DNA of 64,000 bases from Owenweeksia hongkongensis DSM 17368 (GTDB lineage: Bacteria > Bacteroidota > Bacteroidia > Flavobacteriales > Schleiferiaceae): contig CAMBEZ010000007.1 of NCBI GenBank assembly GCA_945865885.1, positions 1-64,000 of the forward strand. Reading direction: 5' to 3'. Below are positions 52,582 through 61,287 of this stretch, one piece after another. Below the pieces are notes generated by a model, which was not told the DNA's origin, searched no databases, and saw only the letters and a program-made list of their open reading frames with translations. A program made the translations under genes and the position numbers. The stretch's first letter is position 1, and every line of letters begins with the position of its first letter.

Positions 52582-53681
52582 TCGTCCAGCAAGCGAATCA
52601 GGGCCCGGGGATGGTCTCCCCGTGCAGGGCCGTGGTGGTGGCCCAGTCGAACAAAAACCGCATCCTTACTGGGCACGGAAACAATCCATTGCCCCAGGTG
52701 GCCGCGGTAGTACACGAAGGGGGTGCCGTTGGACGTTTGGCCGCACCAAAAACTTTGGCCGTAGAAGGCGCTCAAGGCGTGGGGAACAGTGGCGCGCGCC
52801 AAGAAGGCGCTGTCCACTACGGAAACGCCGTTGGCGTTGCCGTGGTCCAGTAAAAGCTGTCCCAAACGGGCAAAATCACGCGCTGTAGCATTCAAACAGC
52901 AGTAGGCCAGGGCCTCCCCGGTTCCGTCCGTGTGCCAGGTGGCGTTGGTTTCTGCTCCCAGGGGGCTCCACAGGTATTCGCCGGCCAAATCCGTCAATTT
53001 CCGGCCCGTAGCGGCCTCCAAACACAGCGACAGCAGTTGGGTACTTCCGCTTTGGTACTCGTATTGGGCTCCGGGGTTGCCTACTTCAATTTCGCGCATG
53101 GTGTGCTCCACGCTGTGTCCGTAGTAGGCCCGGGCGGTGATGCCAAAGGGCTTTTGGTAGTTTTCTCGCCAGTTGAGGTCTGCCGTCATTTCGGACAGGT
53201 GGCGCAAGGTGAGGCGATCTGCTCCGGGGCCCGTGATCCACGGGAGGTAGCGCTTGGCCGGGGTTTCCCAGCCGGGGATTTCGCCGCGTTGGATGGCTAT
53301 TTGCGTCAGCAAAACCACCACAGACTTGCCCATGGAGAAGGAATTGGTGCGGGACTCTGCCGTAACGTCTTCAAAATAAGCCTCGTAGCGTACGGTATCC
53401 CGCTGAACCACCAACAGAGCTCCGGTGTGGATGCTGTCCAATGCGGTGCGCAGGGAGGCCGACGGTTCCCAGCGTTGGGCGTCTATTTTTTCTGCCCACG
53501 GGCGCGGCGCGGTGGCCAATACGCTGTCTTGATCAAAGTACAAACGGTCGTGGATGTTGGAGGTGGTTCGCCCTTGGAGGTAGGTGGCGTACACGCCTTT
53601 TAGTAAATAACCGTAGCCGGCGGCCAGCAGGACGCCCACAACCAAAATCAAAGCACCAATAAACCAAAAAAGTCTGCGCAC
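52566..53681 (-). CDS. Serine hydrolase, class C beta-lactamase-like
   Basis: 371 residues. One N-terminal membrane helix anchors a periplasmic beta-lactamase/transpeptidase-fold domain. The S-x-x-K motif is FSMGKSVVVL. The second motif is YEYQSGSTQLL (Tyr-x-Ser rather than Tyr-x-Asn), and the HLGQWIVSVP segment replaces the KTG loop. This matches the EstB/AmpC-like hydrolase family of mixed esterase, peptidase and lactamase members. The natural substrate is unknown. Start GTG 53681, with TAATTTTC 6 nt upstream on the minus strand. Confidence 0.87.
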   Translation of the reverse strand: MRRLFWFIGALILVVGVLLAAGYGYLLKGVYATYLQGRTTSNIHDRLYFDQDSVLATAPRPWAEKIDAQRWEPSASLRTALDSIHTGALLVVQRDTVRYEAYFEDVTAESRTNSFSMGKSVVVLLTQIAIQRGEIPGWETPAKRYLPWITGPGADRLTLRHLSEMTADLNWRENYQKPFGITARAYYGHSVEHTMREIEVGNPGAQYEYQSGSTQLLSLCLEAATGRKLTDLAGEYLWSPLGAETNATWHTDGTGEALAYCCLNATARDFARLGQLLLDHGNANGVSVVDSAFLARATVPHALSAFYGQSFWCGQTSNGTPFVYYRGHLGQWIVSVPSKDAVFVRLGHHHGPARGDHPRALIRLLDEWVTR

Positions 53682-53687
53682 GATTCG

Positions 53688-53695
53688 GAAAATTA
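53688..53695 (-). promoter_or_regulatory. -7 box of the serine hydrolase-ABC-GT39 operon
   Basis: The minus strand reads TAATTTTC, ending 6 nt before the GTG at 53681. It is also only 6 nt from the lipB stop, so this operon may start at an internal promoter after lipB. Confidence 0.45.
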
Positions 53696-53700
53696 AGGGG

Positions 53701-54435
53701 TTAACCGTTGGCTAAAGTAAGAGAATCCGTCGGGTCCGGTACCAAAACGGCGCCAAATTGCGCTTCAAAATGGCGTTTAACCTTTTCCTTGACCTCGTCC
53801 ATGGAAACGGCGCGCTTGAGCTCCCGGTCCAACGAGGTTACGCTCTTGTCCGTGATGCCGCAGGGAATGATGTACTCAAAATAGCGCAGGTCCGTGTTGA
53901 CGTTGAAGGCCCAGCCGTGCATGGTCACCCACCGGCTGGCCCGCACGCCCAGGGCGCAAATTTTTCGCGCAAAAGGAGTTCCCACGTCCAGCCAAACCCC
54001 GGTTTCGCCCGGGCTGCGTTCGGCGTGGAGCCCGTATTCGGCCAAAACCAGTATGATGACTTCCTCCAGGGTGCGGAGGTAGCGGTGGATGTCCGTGAAG
54101 TAGTGGTCCAGGTCCAAGATGGGGTAGCCCACCAGCTGGCCGGGTCCGTGGTAGGTAATGTCTCCGCCGCGGTTGATGGGGTAAAATTCCGCCTGAATGG
54201 CCTTCAACTGCTCCTCGTTGGCGAGTAGATTCTCCAAATTTCCGCTCTTCCCAAGGGTGTAAACGTGCGGATGCTCCACAAACAGCAGGCGGTCCACCGT
54301 TGGAATTTGCTCTTGTTCAGGCAATTTCCGGTTGTCTGACTTGCGGGTGAGGCTCTCCTGAAAATAGGTTTCCTGCAGGTCCCAGCAGGGGCCGTACGAG
54401 GCCGTGCCCAGGTCGCGAAAGAGAATGGATTTCAT
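53701..54435 (-). CDS. lipB: Octanoyltransferase LipB
   Basis: 244 residues. It transfers octanoate from octanoyl-ACP to lipoyl domains, the first step of lipoate synthesis. RGGDITYHGPGQLVGYPI is the hallmark motif. The catalytic Lys is in ARKICALGVRAS and the Cys in YIIPCGI, with MHGWAFNVN between. It will serve the 2-oxoacid dehydrogenases of which a fragment is seen at the right edge of the window. lipA is not adjacent. Confidence 0.94.
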   Translation of the reverse strand: MKSILFRDLGTASYGPCWDLQETYFQESLTRKSDNRKLPEQEQIPTVDRLLFVEHPHVYTLGKSGNLENLLANEEQLKAIQAEFYPINRGGDITYHGPGQLVGYPILDLDHYFTDIHRYLRTLEEVIILVLAEYGLHAERSPGETGVWLDVGTPFARKICALGVRASRWVTMHGWAFNVNTDLRYFEYIIPCGITDKSVTSLDRELKRAVSMDEVKEKVKRHFEAQFGAVLVPDPTDSLTLANG

Positions 54436-54595
54436 GAGCGTACTGATTTGGTGCCCTAATTTGTTCCGTTGATTCGGACGTCAGCCCCAAAAAGAGTTGC
54501 GCCGATTTCGATGACACTCTTTTGGACGATGGGCAAACGCGTATTTGATCGTTGTGTTTGGAACGGATGGTAAAAGTACGGACATTGCATGCGAT

Positions 54596-55051
54596 ATGGA
54601 ATGGCGTTTAAAGGCATTTGACCAATTGCACCCCCACGAACTGTACGCGTTGCTCGCCCTGCGGTCTGCGGTCTTTGTGGTGGAGCAAAACTGCGTTTAC
54701 CAAGATCACGACGGTGTGGATCTGCGCGCATTGCACCTGTGGTGTGGCACCCCGGAGGCGGGCGAACGCACCACCGAAGCGTTGGCCGTTGCCCGGCTCA
54801 TACCCCCGGGGGTTTTGTACACGGAAGCCAGCATTGGCAGAGTGGCCACGGCCGCAGCCGTTCGCCGCACCGGTTTGGGGCGCGTGCTGTTCCAGCGCGC
54901 GCTGGACGAAACCGCCCAGCGTTGGCCCGGCCCCGTGCGCATCATGGCCCAGTCTTATTTGACGCGATTCTATTCCGCATTTGGGTTTTCACCCGTAGGC
55001 GATGAATTTTTGGAGGACGGAATTCCTCATTTTTACATGCTGAAACCATGA
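54596..55051 (+). CDS. GNAT-family acetyltransferase, ElaA-like
   Basis: 151 residues. ElaA-like start: FDQLHPHELYALLALRSAVFVVEQNC, then QDHDGVDLRALHLW. The acetyl-CoA loop is RRTGLGRVLFQRAL, and the end is FYSAFGFSPVGDEFLEDG. Substrate unknown. The ATG at 54596 is chosen because ElaA proteins begin M-x-W there; an earlier start (54545) lacks similarity. Stop overlaps the next gene by ATGA. Confidence 0.87.
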   Translation: MEWRLKAFDQLHPHELYALLALRSAVFVVEQNCVYQDHDGVDLRALHLWCGTPEAGERTTEALAVARLIPPGVLYTEASIGRVATAAAVRRTGLGRVLFQRALDETAQRWPGPVRIMAQSYLTRFYSAFGFSPVGDEFLEDGIPHFYMLKP

Positions 55052-55806
55052 AACTCACGCGCATCAACCCAGACCACAGCTGGCTTCTGGAAACACCCGG
55101 ACTGCGCCTGGTGGTGGACCCCTGGTTGTTGGGTCCGGAGATCGACGGATTTGGCTGGTTTCACACGCAGCATTTGCCGCAAGCGGCATGGCCCATTGCC
55201 GCCTTGGGGCCGCTGGACGCCGTCGTCATCACGCAGCCATTTTCCGACCACTGCCACGAGGAAACCTTGCGCGCCTTGCCCGCCTCCGTCCCCATCTTGG
55301 CGGTTCCCGCTGCGTACCGACGCCTCAAGCGCCTTTTTCCCGAAGGCCGAAACCTGGTTTCTTTGGACGGAACTTTTTGCTCCCATCCTTCGCTCCCGGA
55401 GTTGACCCTCACCCCCCTCCCAACCTCCTGGTGGGACCCCACGCACGGCGGCCTCTGGATCTCTTCCGAAGAGGGGAGTGTGTTGATTGCCCCGCACGGA
55501 TACCGCAACCGAAGCTTGCTGCGCGCGTTGCGAACCACCATGGCCCGGCCGTGCACCGTTCTGGCCCCCTCCCTACAGTACCGGCTGCCGTTTTTCTTGG
55601 GCGGAACCGTCAATTTGGGACTCACAAACGCCTACCACCTGTGTCAGGATGTCCACGCCCATGCCTACGTGGAAACGCACTCGTCGGACAAACCGGCTTC
55701 GGGCGTGGCGCGCGCCCTGGCGCGCATTCGGCGCCCCCGTTTTGAGGAAGTAAAGTCCGTCATTGCCATAACTCAGGATCTTCCTTATCTGCAGACGCGG
55801 GCTTAA
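55048..55806 (+). CDS. Metallo-beta-lactamase-fold protein, degenerate motif
   Basis: 252 residues with a UlaG-like MBL pattern: LRLVVDPWLLGPE, LDAVVITQPFSDHCHEETL, then VPILAVPAAYRRL. In the canonical H-x-H-x-D-H motif the first two His are Gln and Phe here, leaving only Asp and His. A DH-C/T-H-x-x-T version is known in a subset of MBL-fold proteins. Metal binding is therefore uncertain. It is coupled to the GNAT gene (ATGA overlap) and ends at a strong terminator. Confidence 0.82.
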   Translation: MKLTRINPDHSWLLETPGLRLVVDPWLLGPEIDGFGWFHTQHLPQAAWPIAALGPLDAVVITQPFSDHCHEETLRALPASVPILAVPAAYRRLKRLFPEGRNLVSLDGTFCSHPSLPELTLTPLPTSWWDPTHGGLWISSEEGSVLIAPHGYRNRSLLRALRTTMARPCTVLAPSLQYRLPFFLGGTVNLGLTNAYHLCQDVHAHAYVETHSSDKPASGVARALARIRRPRFEEVKSVIAITQDLPYLQTRA

Positions 55807-55820
55807 TTGCCCACCAATGA

Positions 55821-55848
55821 AAACGGGCCCCGCTGGGGCCCGTTTTTC
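55821..55848. terminator. Strong bidirectional terminator
   Basis: AAACGGGCCCC (55821-55831) and GGGGCCCGTTT (55835-55845) form a perfect stem with a T run on the plus strand and an A run on the other side. It separates the MBL gene from paaE, which ends at 55885 on the minus strand. Confidence 0.88.
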
Positions 55849-55884
55849 TTCGTTTTGCTTTGGTTCAAAAACCCGGCAAATCCC

Positions 55885-57033
55885 TCACTCGTCAAAACTA
55901 ACCACCACCCGTTCGGACGTGGGCGTCGCTTGGCAGGTGAGGACGTAACCGTCGGCCACTTCTTCTTCGCTCAACGCGTAGTTCATGGCCATCTCCACGG
56001 ATCCCTCCAAAACCTTCGCGCGGCAGGTGCAGCAAACTGCGCCCTTGCAGGCATACGGCACGTCAGCACCCGCGTCCAAGGCGGCGTCCAGCACGAAATC
56101 TTTGGGGCGCATGTTGAAGTGGGTTTCCTCGCGGTCCAGGATCACCGTGGCCTGCACCGTGGCTCCTTTGTCCAGCTTGCTGGACGCTGACTTTGCCGGA
56201 GCGGCCCCGGGGGTTGCCGCGGTAAACAACTCAAAGTGAACGCGTTCTTTGGGCACGCCCAAGCCCACCAAGGCGTCGGTAACGCCGTGGATCATGGGTT
56301 CCGGGCCGCACAAATAAAAGGCGCGTGCAGACGTGAGTGCGGGAAAGCGCTCCGCAAAAAGCTCCACGCGGTCCCGGTCAATGCGGCCCTTGAGGGCGTC
56401 TGCCCCCTGGTCTTCCCGGCTCAACACGTGGTGCACTTCCAAACGGCCCAGGTACCGGTCCTTCAGGTCCTCCAACTCCTGCTTGAACAGAATGGTAGCC
56501 GTGGAGCGATTGCCGTAGTACAGGGCAAAGGTGCTCGTGGGTTCTGCTTCCAGAACCGTCGTCAAGATGCTCAGTACGGGCGTGATGCCACTTCCGGCCG
56601 CAAAACCGGCGTAGTGCGCCGTGCGGGAACCGTCGGGGTCAAAAACAAACCCTCCCTGCGGGGGCATGGTTTCCAAGGTGGTTCCTGCGGCCAAAACCGT
56701 GTTGGCCCAGGTGCTGAACACGCCGTTTTCCACCTGCTTGATGGCCACGCGCAATTCCCCGCTCAACGGGCTGGAGCACAGCGAATAAGACCGACGAACT
56801 TCCGTGCCGTCGATGGTGGTGCGAAAGGTTAGGTACTGGCCCGCGCGAAAACGGAACAGCTCCCGAAGCTCCTCCGGCAGCGCAAACGCTACAGAAACGG
56901 AGTCCGACGTCTCGCGGCGCACCTCGGCCACGTTTAGGGGCTGAAACTTGGGCGCGCCTCGCCCTTTTTGGACTTCTGCGGTGGTGGATAGGCCGGGCAG
57001 CTGCTCGGCTTTTTTCTTGAAAAATCCCAACAT
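55885..57033 (-). CDS. paaE: Phenylacetyl-CoA epoxidase reductase subunit PaaE
   Basis: 382 residues. It passes electrons from NADPH to the PaaABC epoxidase. Seen: FAD domain (RRSYSLCSSPLSGELRVAIK), NAD(P) domain (GSGITPVLSILTTVL, YLCGPEPMIHGV) and a C-terminal plant-type [2Fe-2S] ferredoxin (CKGAVCCTCRAKVLEG, with the fourth Cys in LTCQA). The ATG at 57033 is chosen; an upstream ATG adds an unlikely extension. It is the only paa gene on the minus strand, divergent from paaA with 107 bp between. Confidence 0.93.
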   Translation of the reverse strand: MLGFFKKKAEQLPGLSTTAEVQKGRGAPKFQPLNVAEVRRETSDSVSVAFALPEELRELFRFRAGQYLTFRTTIDGTEVRRSYSLCSSPLSGELRVAIKQVENGVFSTWANTVLAAGTTLETMPPQGGFVFDPDGSRTAHYAGFAAGSGITPVLSILTTVLEAEPTSTFALYYGNRSTATILFKQELEDLKDRYLGRLEVHHVLSREDQGADALKGRIDRDRVELFAERFPALTSARAFYLCGPEPMIHGVTDALVGLGVPKERVHFELFTAATPGAAPAKSASSKLDKGATVQATVILDREETHFNMRPKDFVLDAALDAGADVPYACKGAVCCTCRAKVLEGSVEMAMNYALSEEEVADGYVLTCQATPTSERVVVSFDE

Positions 57034-57140
57034 AAACTTATGCGTGCTAAACTCGTTGTAAAGGCAGAACAACAAAGGTAACGCAGCGCGGTGCGCGTTG
57101 GTTCCTTTCGTAAACTTGCAGTATCAGAAATCAAGGCCCC

Positions 57141-58106
57141 ATGGGAGAAGAAATTTCACTCGAACACCGGTTCCAAGCTTATGTTGACGCAGACAACAAG
57201 GTGGAGCCGAAGGACTGGATGCCGGAGAAGTACCGAAAAACCATGATTCGGCAAATTTCCCAGCACGCCCACTCGGAAGTGGTGGGCATGTTGCCGGAAG
57301 CCAACTGGATCACGCGGGCTCCCAGCCTGCGGTCCAAGTTGATCTTGTTGGCCAAAGTTCAGGACGAAGGCGGTCACGGCTTGTACCTCTACAGCGCCGC
57401 AGAAACCTTGGGCATTTCCCGCGAGGAATTGCTGGACGATTTATTGGCCGGACGCGCCAAGTACTCCAGCATCTTCAACTACCCCACCTTGAGTTGGGCA
57501 GACATGGGTGCCGTGGGTTGGTTGGTGGACGGAGCCGCCATTGCCAACCAAGTCATGTTGTGCCGCACCTCCTACGGGCCCTACGCCCGCGCCATGGTGC
57601 GCATTTGCAAAGAGGAATCCTTTCACCAGCGCCAAGGGTACGAGATCATGATGCACTTGGCCGCGGGCACGCCCGAACAAAAGGCCATGGCGCAAGACGC
57701 CCTAAACCGCTGGTGGTGGCCTTCGCTGATGATGTTTGGCCCGCCGGACGATCAGTCGCCCAACACCGCCCAGTCCATGGCTTGGCGCATCAAGCGCAAA
57801 ACAAACGACGAACTGCGTCAGGAATTTGTAGACAAAACCGTTCCGCAAGTGGAGTTCTTGGGCCTCAACGTGCCCGATTCCCACCTGAAGTGGAACGAAG
57901 CCCGCGAACACTACGACTTTGGCCCCATCGATTGGGAAGAGTTTTTCCAAGTTGTAGGCGGCAACGGTCCGTGCAACAAGGAGCGCCTGGCCGCCCGCCA
58001 AAAAGCCCACGACGATGGGATGTGGGTGCGTGAGGCCGCCCTGGCACACGCCAAAAAACGTGCCGCTGCCTCGGCGTCCAACGCCCTTAAAACCAGCGCC
58101 GCATGA
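57141..58106 (+). CDS. paaA: Phenylacetyl-CoA epoxidase catalytic subunit PaaA
   Basis: 321 residues, the di-iron subunit that epoxidises the aromatic ring of phenylacetyl-CoA. Iron-ligand motifs: [23 protein letters not shown] and [12 protein letters not shown]. Size and wording match PaaA. A TAAACTTG box lies upstream of the ATG. The stop overlaps paaB by ATGA. Likely regulated by phenylacetyl-CoA, but no PaaX/PaaR-type repressor is in view. Confidence 0.96.
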   Translation: MGEEISLEHRFQAYVDADNKVEPKDWMPEKYRKTMIRQISQHAHSEVVGMLPEANWITRAPSLRSKLILLAKVQDEGGHGLYLYSAAETLGISREELLDDLLAGRAKYSSIFNYPTLSWADMGAVGWLVDGAAIANQVMLCRTSYGPYARAMVRICKEESFHQRQGYEIMMHLAAGTPEQKAMAQDALNRWWWPSLMMFGPPDDQSPNTAQSMAWRIKRKTNDELRQEFVDKTVPQVEFLGLNVPDSHLKWNEAREHYDFGPIDWEEFFQVVGGNGPCNKERLAARQKAHDDGMWVREAALAHAKKRAAASASNALKTSAA

Positions 58107-58396
58107 GCCAAAGTCCCGATGCCTGGCCGTTGTGGGAGGTCTTTGTGCGCAGCAAAAACGGATTGGCCCACAAGCACTCCGGCAGTCTGCACGCCCCCGA
58201 CGCCGAAACTGCACTCAAAAGTGCGCGCGATGTGTACACGCGTCGGTCCGAAGGAGTCTCCATTTGGGTGATTCCCTCCAGCGCCGTAGTGGCCTCCTCC
58301 CCAGACGAGCGCGAACCACTGTTTGCCCCTTCCGACGACAAACCGTACCGCCATCCCACCTTCTACGACATTCCCGATGAAGTGGGCCACATGTGA
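58103..58396 (+). CDS. paaB: Phenylacetyl-CoA epoxidase subunit PaaB
   Basis: 97 residues, a small structural subunit that bridges PaaAC heterotetramers. Seen: [20 protein letters not shown] at the N-terminus and NARDVYTRR-type [19 protein letters not shown]. Ends [10 protein letters not shown]. The ATGA overlap with paaA couples its synthesis. Confidence 0.94.
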   Translation: MSQSPDAWPLWEVFVRSKNGLAHKHSGSLHAPDAETALKSARDVYTRRSEGVSIWVIPSSAVVASSPDEREPLFAPSDDKPYRHPTFYDIPDEVGHM

Positions 58397-59135
58397 TTTA
58401 GCCGACTATGCCCTGCGCAAGGCAGACGACACCCTCGTATTGGGGCAGCGTCTGTCCGAGTGGTGCGGTCACGGGCCGGTTCTGGAGCAGGACATCGCCC
58501 TCACCAACGTTGCGCTGGACCTCATTGGCCAAGCACGGGGGTACTACCAAATGGCTGCCGCCTGGCGGGCCGACGGTTCCACGGAAGACGACTTGGCGTA
58601 CCGTCGCGATGCCCATCTGTATGGCAATCACCTGTTGGTGGAATTGCCCAATGGCCACTGGGGCGACACCCTAGCGCGCCAATTTTTCTTTGACGCCTAC
58701 AACTTCTTCTTGCTGGAGCAGCTATCCAAGAGCCCCGTTCCGGAACTCTCCGCACTGGCTCAAAAAGCCTACAAAGAGGTGAGCTACCACGCGCAGTTCA
58801 GCGCGGAGTGGATCATTCGCTTGGGCGACGGCACGGACGAGTCCCACACCAAAATTCAGCAAAGCGTCAATCGCCTGTGGGCCTACACGGGCGAACTGTT
58901 TGAAGACACGGATCTGGACCGCAAGTTGGACGGTGCGGTACCCTTGCCCAGCACGTTTCGCGCGGATTGGTTGCAAAAAATGCGTGAGGTATTCGCCTTG
59001 GCTACCTTGGAACTGCCGGACCCCAACGCCTACATGCAAAAAGGCGGGCTGCACGGCCGGCACACGGAACACTTGGGGTACATCTTGGCGGAAATGCAGT
59101 ACCTGCCCCGGGCCTACCCGGACGCCAAATGGTAA
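58377..59135 (+). CDS. paaC: Phenylacetyl-CoA epoxidase structural subunit PaaC
   Basis: 252 residues, the ferritin-like non-catalytic partner of PaaA. Seen: LVLGQRLSEWCGHGPVLEQD, NVALDLIGQARGYYQ, KEVSYHAQFSAEWIIRLGDG, and GLHGRHTEHLGYILAEMQY at the end, typical of PaaC. ATG 58377 overlaps paaB by 20 nt; later in-frame starts would cut the first helix. Its stop overlaps paaD by 7 nt. Confidence 0.94.
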   Translation: MKWATCDLADYALRKADDTLVLGQRLSEWCGHGPVLEQDIALTNVALDLIGQARGYYQMAAAWRADGSTEDDLAYRRDAHLYGNHLLVELPNGHWGDTLARQFFFDAYNFFLLEQLSKSPVPELSALAQKAYKEVSYHAQFSAEWIIRLGDGTDESHTKIQQSVNRLWAYTGELFEDTDLDRKLDGAVPLPSTFRADWLQKMREVFALATLELPDPNAYMQKGGLHGRHTEHLGYILAEMQYLPRAYPDAKW

Positions 59136-59626
59136 GAAACCCCGAAGATTCGGACGTTTGGAACATCTTGGAGTCCGTTTTGGACCCGGAGGTGCCTGCA
59201 GTCAGCATTGTGGAGCTGGGCATGGTTCGCTTTGTGGAGCGTGCGCCCGGCGGTAACCTGCGCGTGGGCATTTCCCCCACCTACACGGGTTGCCCCGCAA
59301 CAGACGTCATTGTGCGTTCCGCTCGCGAGGCGTTGGAAGGTGCTGGATTTGCCCACACGGAAATCCAAACGGTACTGTCTCCCCCGTGGACCACAGACTG
59401 GATCACGGAGGAAGGCAGAGCCAAGCTGGAGGCCTACGGCATTGCGCCCCCCGTGGGCAGCTCCGCAGACAAACGCTCTTTGTTTGCCCCGTCCCCTGCC
59501 GTGCGGTGCCCGCGGTGCAAGAGCCTGCACACCACCCGCGTTTCCAACTTCGGATCTACCGCGTGCAAAGCCCTCTTCCAATGCGATGACTGCCGCGAGC
59601 CATTTGATTATTTCAAGTGTTTGTAG
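59129..59626 (+). CDS. paaD: Phenylacetate degradation protein PaaD
   Basis: 165 residues. The N-terminal DUF59/MIP18 domain (LDPEVPAVSIVELGMVR, GCPATDVIV) matches Fe-S assembly helpers. The C-terminal zinc ribbon has RCPRCKSLH and FQCDDCREPF. TTDWIT near residue 90 is a typical PaaD marker. It is needed for maturation of the PaaABC complex in other bacteria. Last gene of paaABCD, followed by a hairpin. Confidence 0.93.
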   Translation: MVRNPEDSDVWNILESVLDPEVPAVSIVELGMVRFVERAPGGNLRVGISPTYTGCPATDVIVRSAREALEGAGFAHTEIQTVLSPPWTTDWITEEGRAKLEAYGIAPPVGSSADKRSLFAPSPAVRCPRCKSLHTTRVSNFGSTACKALFQCDDCREPFDYFKCL

Positions 59627-59690
59627 GAACCGCCCAGGCTGTTTTGTTGCACTTGAGCGCGCGCCGGATTGACCCGTTAGCGCGTGATCC

Positions 59691-59726
59691 AAAAAAGCGA
59701 ACCCCGGCTGAGCGGAGCCGGGGTTC
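59691..59726 (+). terminator. Hairpin after paaD
   Basis: GAACCCCGGCT (59699-59709) and AGCCGGGGTTC (59716-59726) form a perfect 11-bp stem with a GAGCGG loop. The A run (59691-59696) precedes it but the T run is poor, so it may be a weak terminator or an RNA stability element. Confidence 0.6.
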
Positions 59727-59813
59727 TGGATTGGTTTGGTAACGAAGGGTAGAGAACCTGTTTCGTGTGATACAAAGTTGCATTATGTCGGGGCGGCTAC
59801 CTAAATAATTTGG

Positions 59814-59841
59814 GAAAATATGGGAAATTCCCGTATTTTCA
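59814..59841 (+). promoter_or_regulatory. 13-bp palindrome over the -7 region
   Basis: GAAAATATGGGAA (59814-59826), a single A, then TTCCCGTATTTTC (59828-59840) form an inverted repeat with one T-G mismatch at its seventh base. Its right arm contains the -7-like TATTTTCA (59834-59841), which ends 4 nt before the ATG at 59846. A protein bound here would block the promoter. Confidence 0.6.
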
Positions 59842-59845
59842 CATA

Positions 59846-61270
59846 ATGCGAAGCGCGCAACTCTTCCTCTACATCGGGATTTTTCTTGGGTCACAACTGG
59901 CTGTTGGGCAGCCTATTTCCGCGGGTTCTCCCCACCAACCCGGCGACATGGCCATCGTTAAAGACGGTGGGCAAGTGTACGGTCTGCAACTGGCAACCAA
60001 GAGTCGGTACCGCTGGAATCAGGACCGTTGGGTGCTGGATGGGGGCTTGAATGTTCATTTGCCCGCGAGGCGCTTGCCCTTCATGCACAAATCGCAAGCC
60101 CTCAAAGGTTCTAACGGCCGCTGGTTCGTTCACGCGCCTGGCTTTGGGCATTTGTGGAGCTACCAAAAAGGCGTACTTACCCGTTTGGACACCACCTTTT
60201 TCGCCGGTTCTAATTTTGGGGCGGACCGATTCGTTTACCACGACACCGTTTATTCCCAGGGGGGCTATGGATTTTGGTTGTACCACGGAATCATCAGTTA
60301 CTTCGACCCCCGTTTTAAAGAATGGGAGCGGTTGATTACCATGGGGCACGAAAGTCCTGTTTTGCCCAATCCCATTGCCGCGTATGCCGGAAATGGGGTG
60401 CGTTGGTTTTGGGCGGTTTCCAGTTATCCCGAACAAGGGGGGAGCCAATTGTTTGAACCGGACGGAACCGTCTACGCTTTGGATTTGCAGAATCGCGAAA
60501 TAACGCCCATCGGACAAGTGCGCAGGGCCATTTGGCGGGAAATCGGTAAGCCCATCGCCATCTGGGACAGTGTGGTGCTGACCTCCGGCACAAACGGTGG
60601 TTTGTTGGTGAACATGGCCAAGAACGAAGTGCGACGAATCCCCTCAGACATCATGTACGGCAATGCGCTAGGGACCATGGACGCTTGGGGCGCTGGGTGT
60701 GTAGCTCTGGACGATACGCTTGAAGTATTCACTACCAAGGACCGAGCGCGTTCCAACATCCTGGTGCACAACCAGTATGCATTGCGCGATTTGTGGGAAC
60801 AGTCGGAACCGTTGGGGGCGTTTGTGGAGCCCAAATGGATGAACGCTTTAAAGCGGAACTATTGGCTTCCTTTGTTGACGCTGCTCATCAGCATGGGTGC
60901 TTGGTTGTTGGGGCGGTTTCGGTCCGTTCGTCCGATGGGACCTACAGCCTTCGCCCGAGAACTGGATTTGTACGAGCGCAAATTGTTGTTGCCCTTGCTG
61001 CTGGAGGGTCCGGGCCGAAAATGGACCTCGCACGAGCTGGATGAGCTTTTGGAAACGTCGGACAAGTCCTGGGACAACCAGCGCAAGATTCGAAAAACAA
61101 CCATCAACGATCTGAACCGCAAAGCATTGCTTCATTTGGAGCTATCCTTGCTCATTTCCGACGAACGCGATGCGGAAGACCGTCGGGAAAAGCGGTACTT
61201 TGTGGTGCCGGAGGTCCTGCCGTTTCGACGCGATCTGGTGGACCTACTCCAACAACCGGCAAACTTTTGA
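59846..61270 (+). CDS. Predicted membrane-anchored protein with periplasmic propeller and cytoplasmic winged-helix-like domain
   Basis: 474 residues, start ATG 59846 (MRSAQLFLYIGIFLGSQL, a signal peptide or anchor). Residues about 25-330 form an Asp/Gly/Trp-rich beta domain with propeller-like strands, including YSQGGYGFWLYHG and GGSQLFEPDGTVYALDL. A single membrane helix follows at about 338-358 (YWLPLLTLLISMGAWLLG). The C-terminal 110 residues are helical and charged (FARELDLYERKLLLPLLLEG, then KIRKTTINDLNRKALL) and look like a winged-helix domain, but no known family is recognised. Hypothesis: a membrane-bound regulator. It lies between paaD and paaG, with paaG 17 nt after its stop. Alternatives: a cell-envelope sensor or a protein of unrelated function. 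DNA binding is not proven. Confidence 0.6.
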   Translation: MRSAQLFLYIGIFLGSQLAVGQPISAGSPHQPGDMAIVKDGGQVYGLQLATKSRYRWNQDRWVLDGGLNVHLPARRLPFMHKSQALKGSNGRWFVHAPGFGHLWSYQKGVLTRLDTTFFAGSNFGADRFVYHDTVYSQGGYGFWLYHGIISYFDPRFKEWERLITMGHESPVLPNPIAAYAGNGVRWFWAVSSYPEQGGSQLFEPDGTVYALDLQNREITPIGQVRRAIWREIGKPIAIWDSVVLTSGTNGGLLVNMAKNEVRRIPSDIMYGNALGTMDAWGAGCVALDDTLEVFTTKDRARSNILVHNQYALRDLWEQSEPLGAFVEPKWMNALKRNYWLPLLTLLISMGAWLLGRFRSVRPMGPTAFARELDLYERKLLLPLLLEGPGRKWTSHELDELLETSDKSWDNQRKIRKTTINDLNRKALLHLELSLLISDERDAEDRREKRYFVVPEVLPFRRDLVDLLQQPANF

Positions 61271-61287
61271 CGAAAACGCAACGATTC

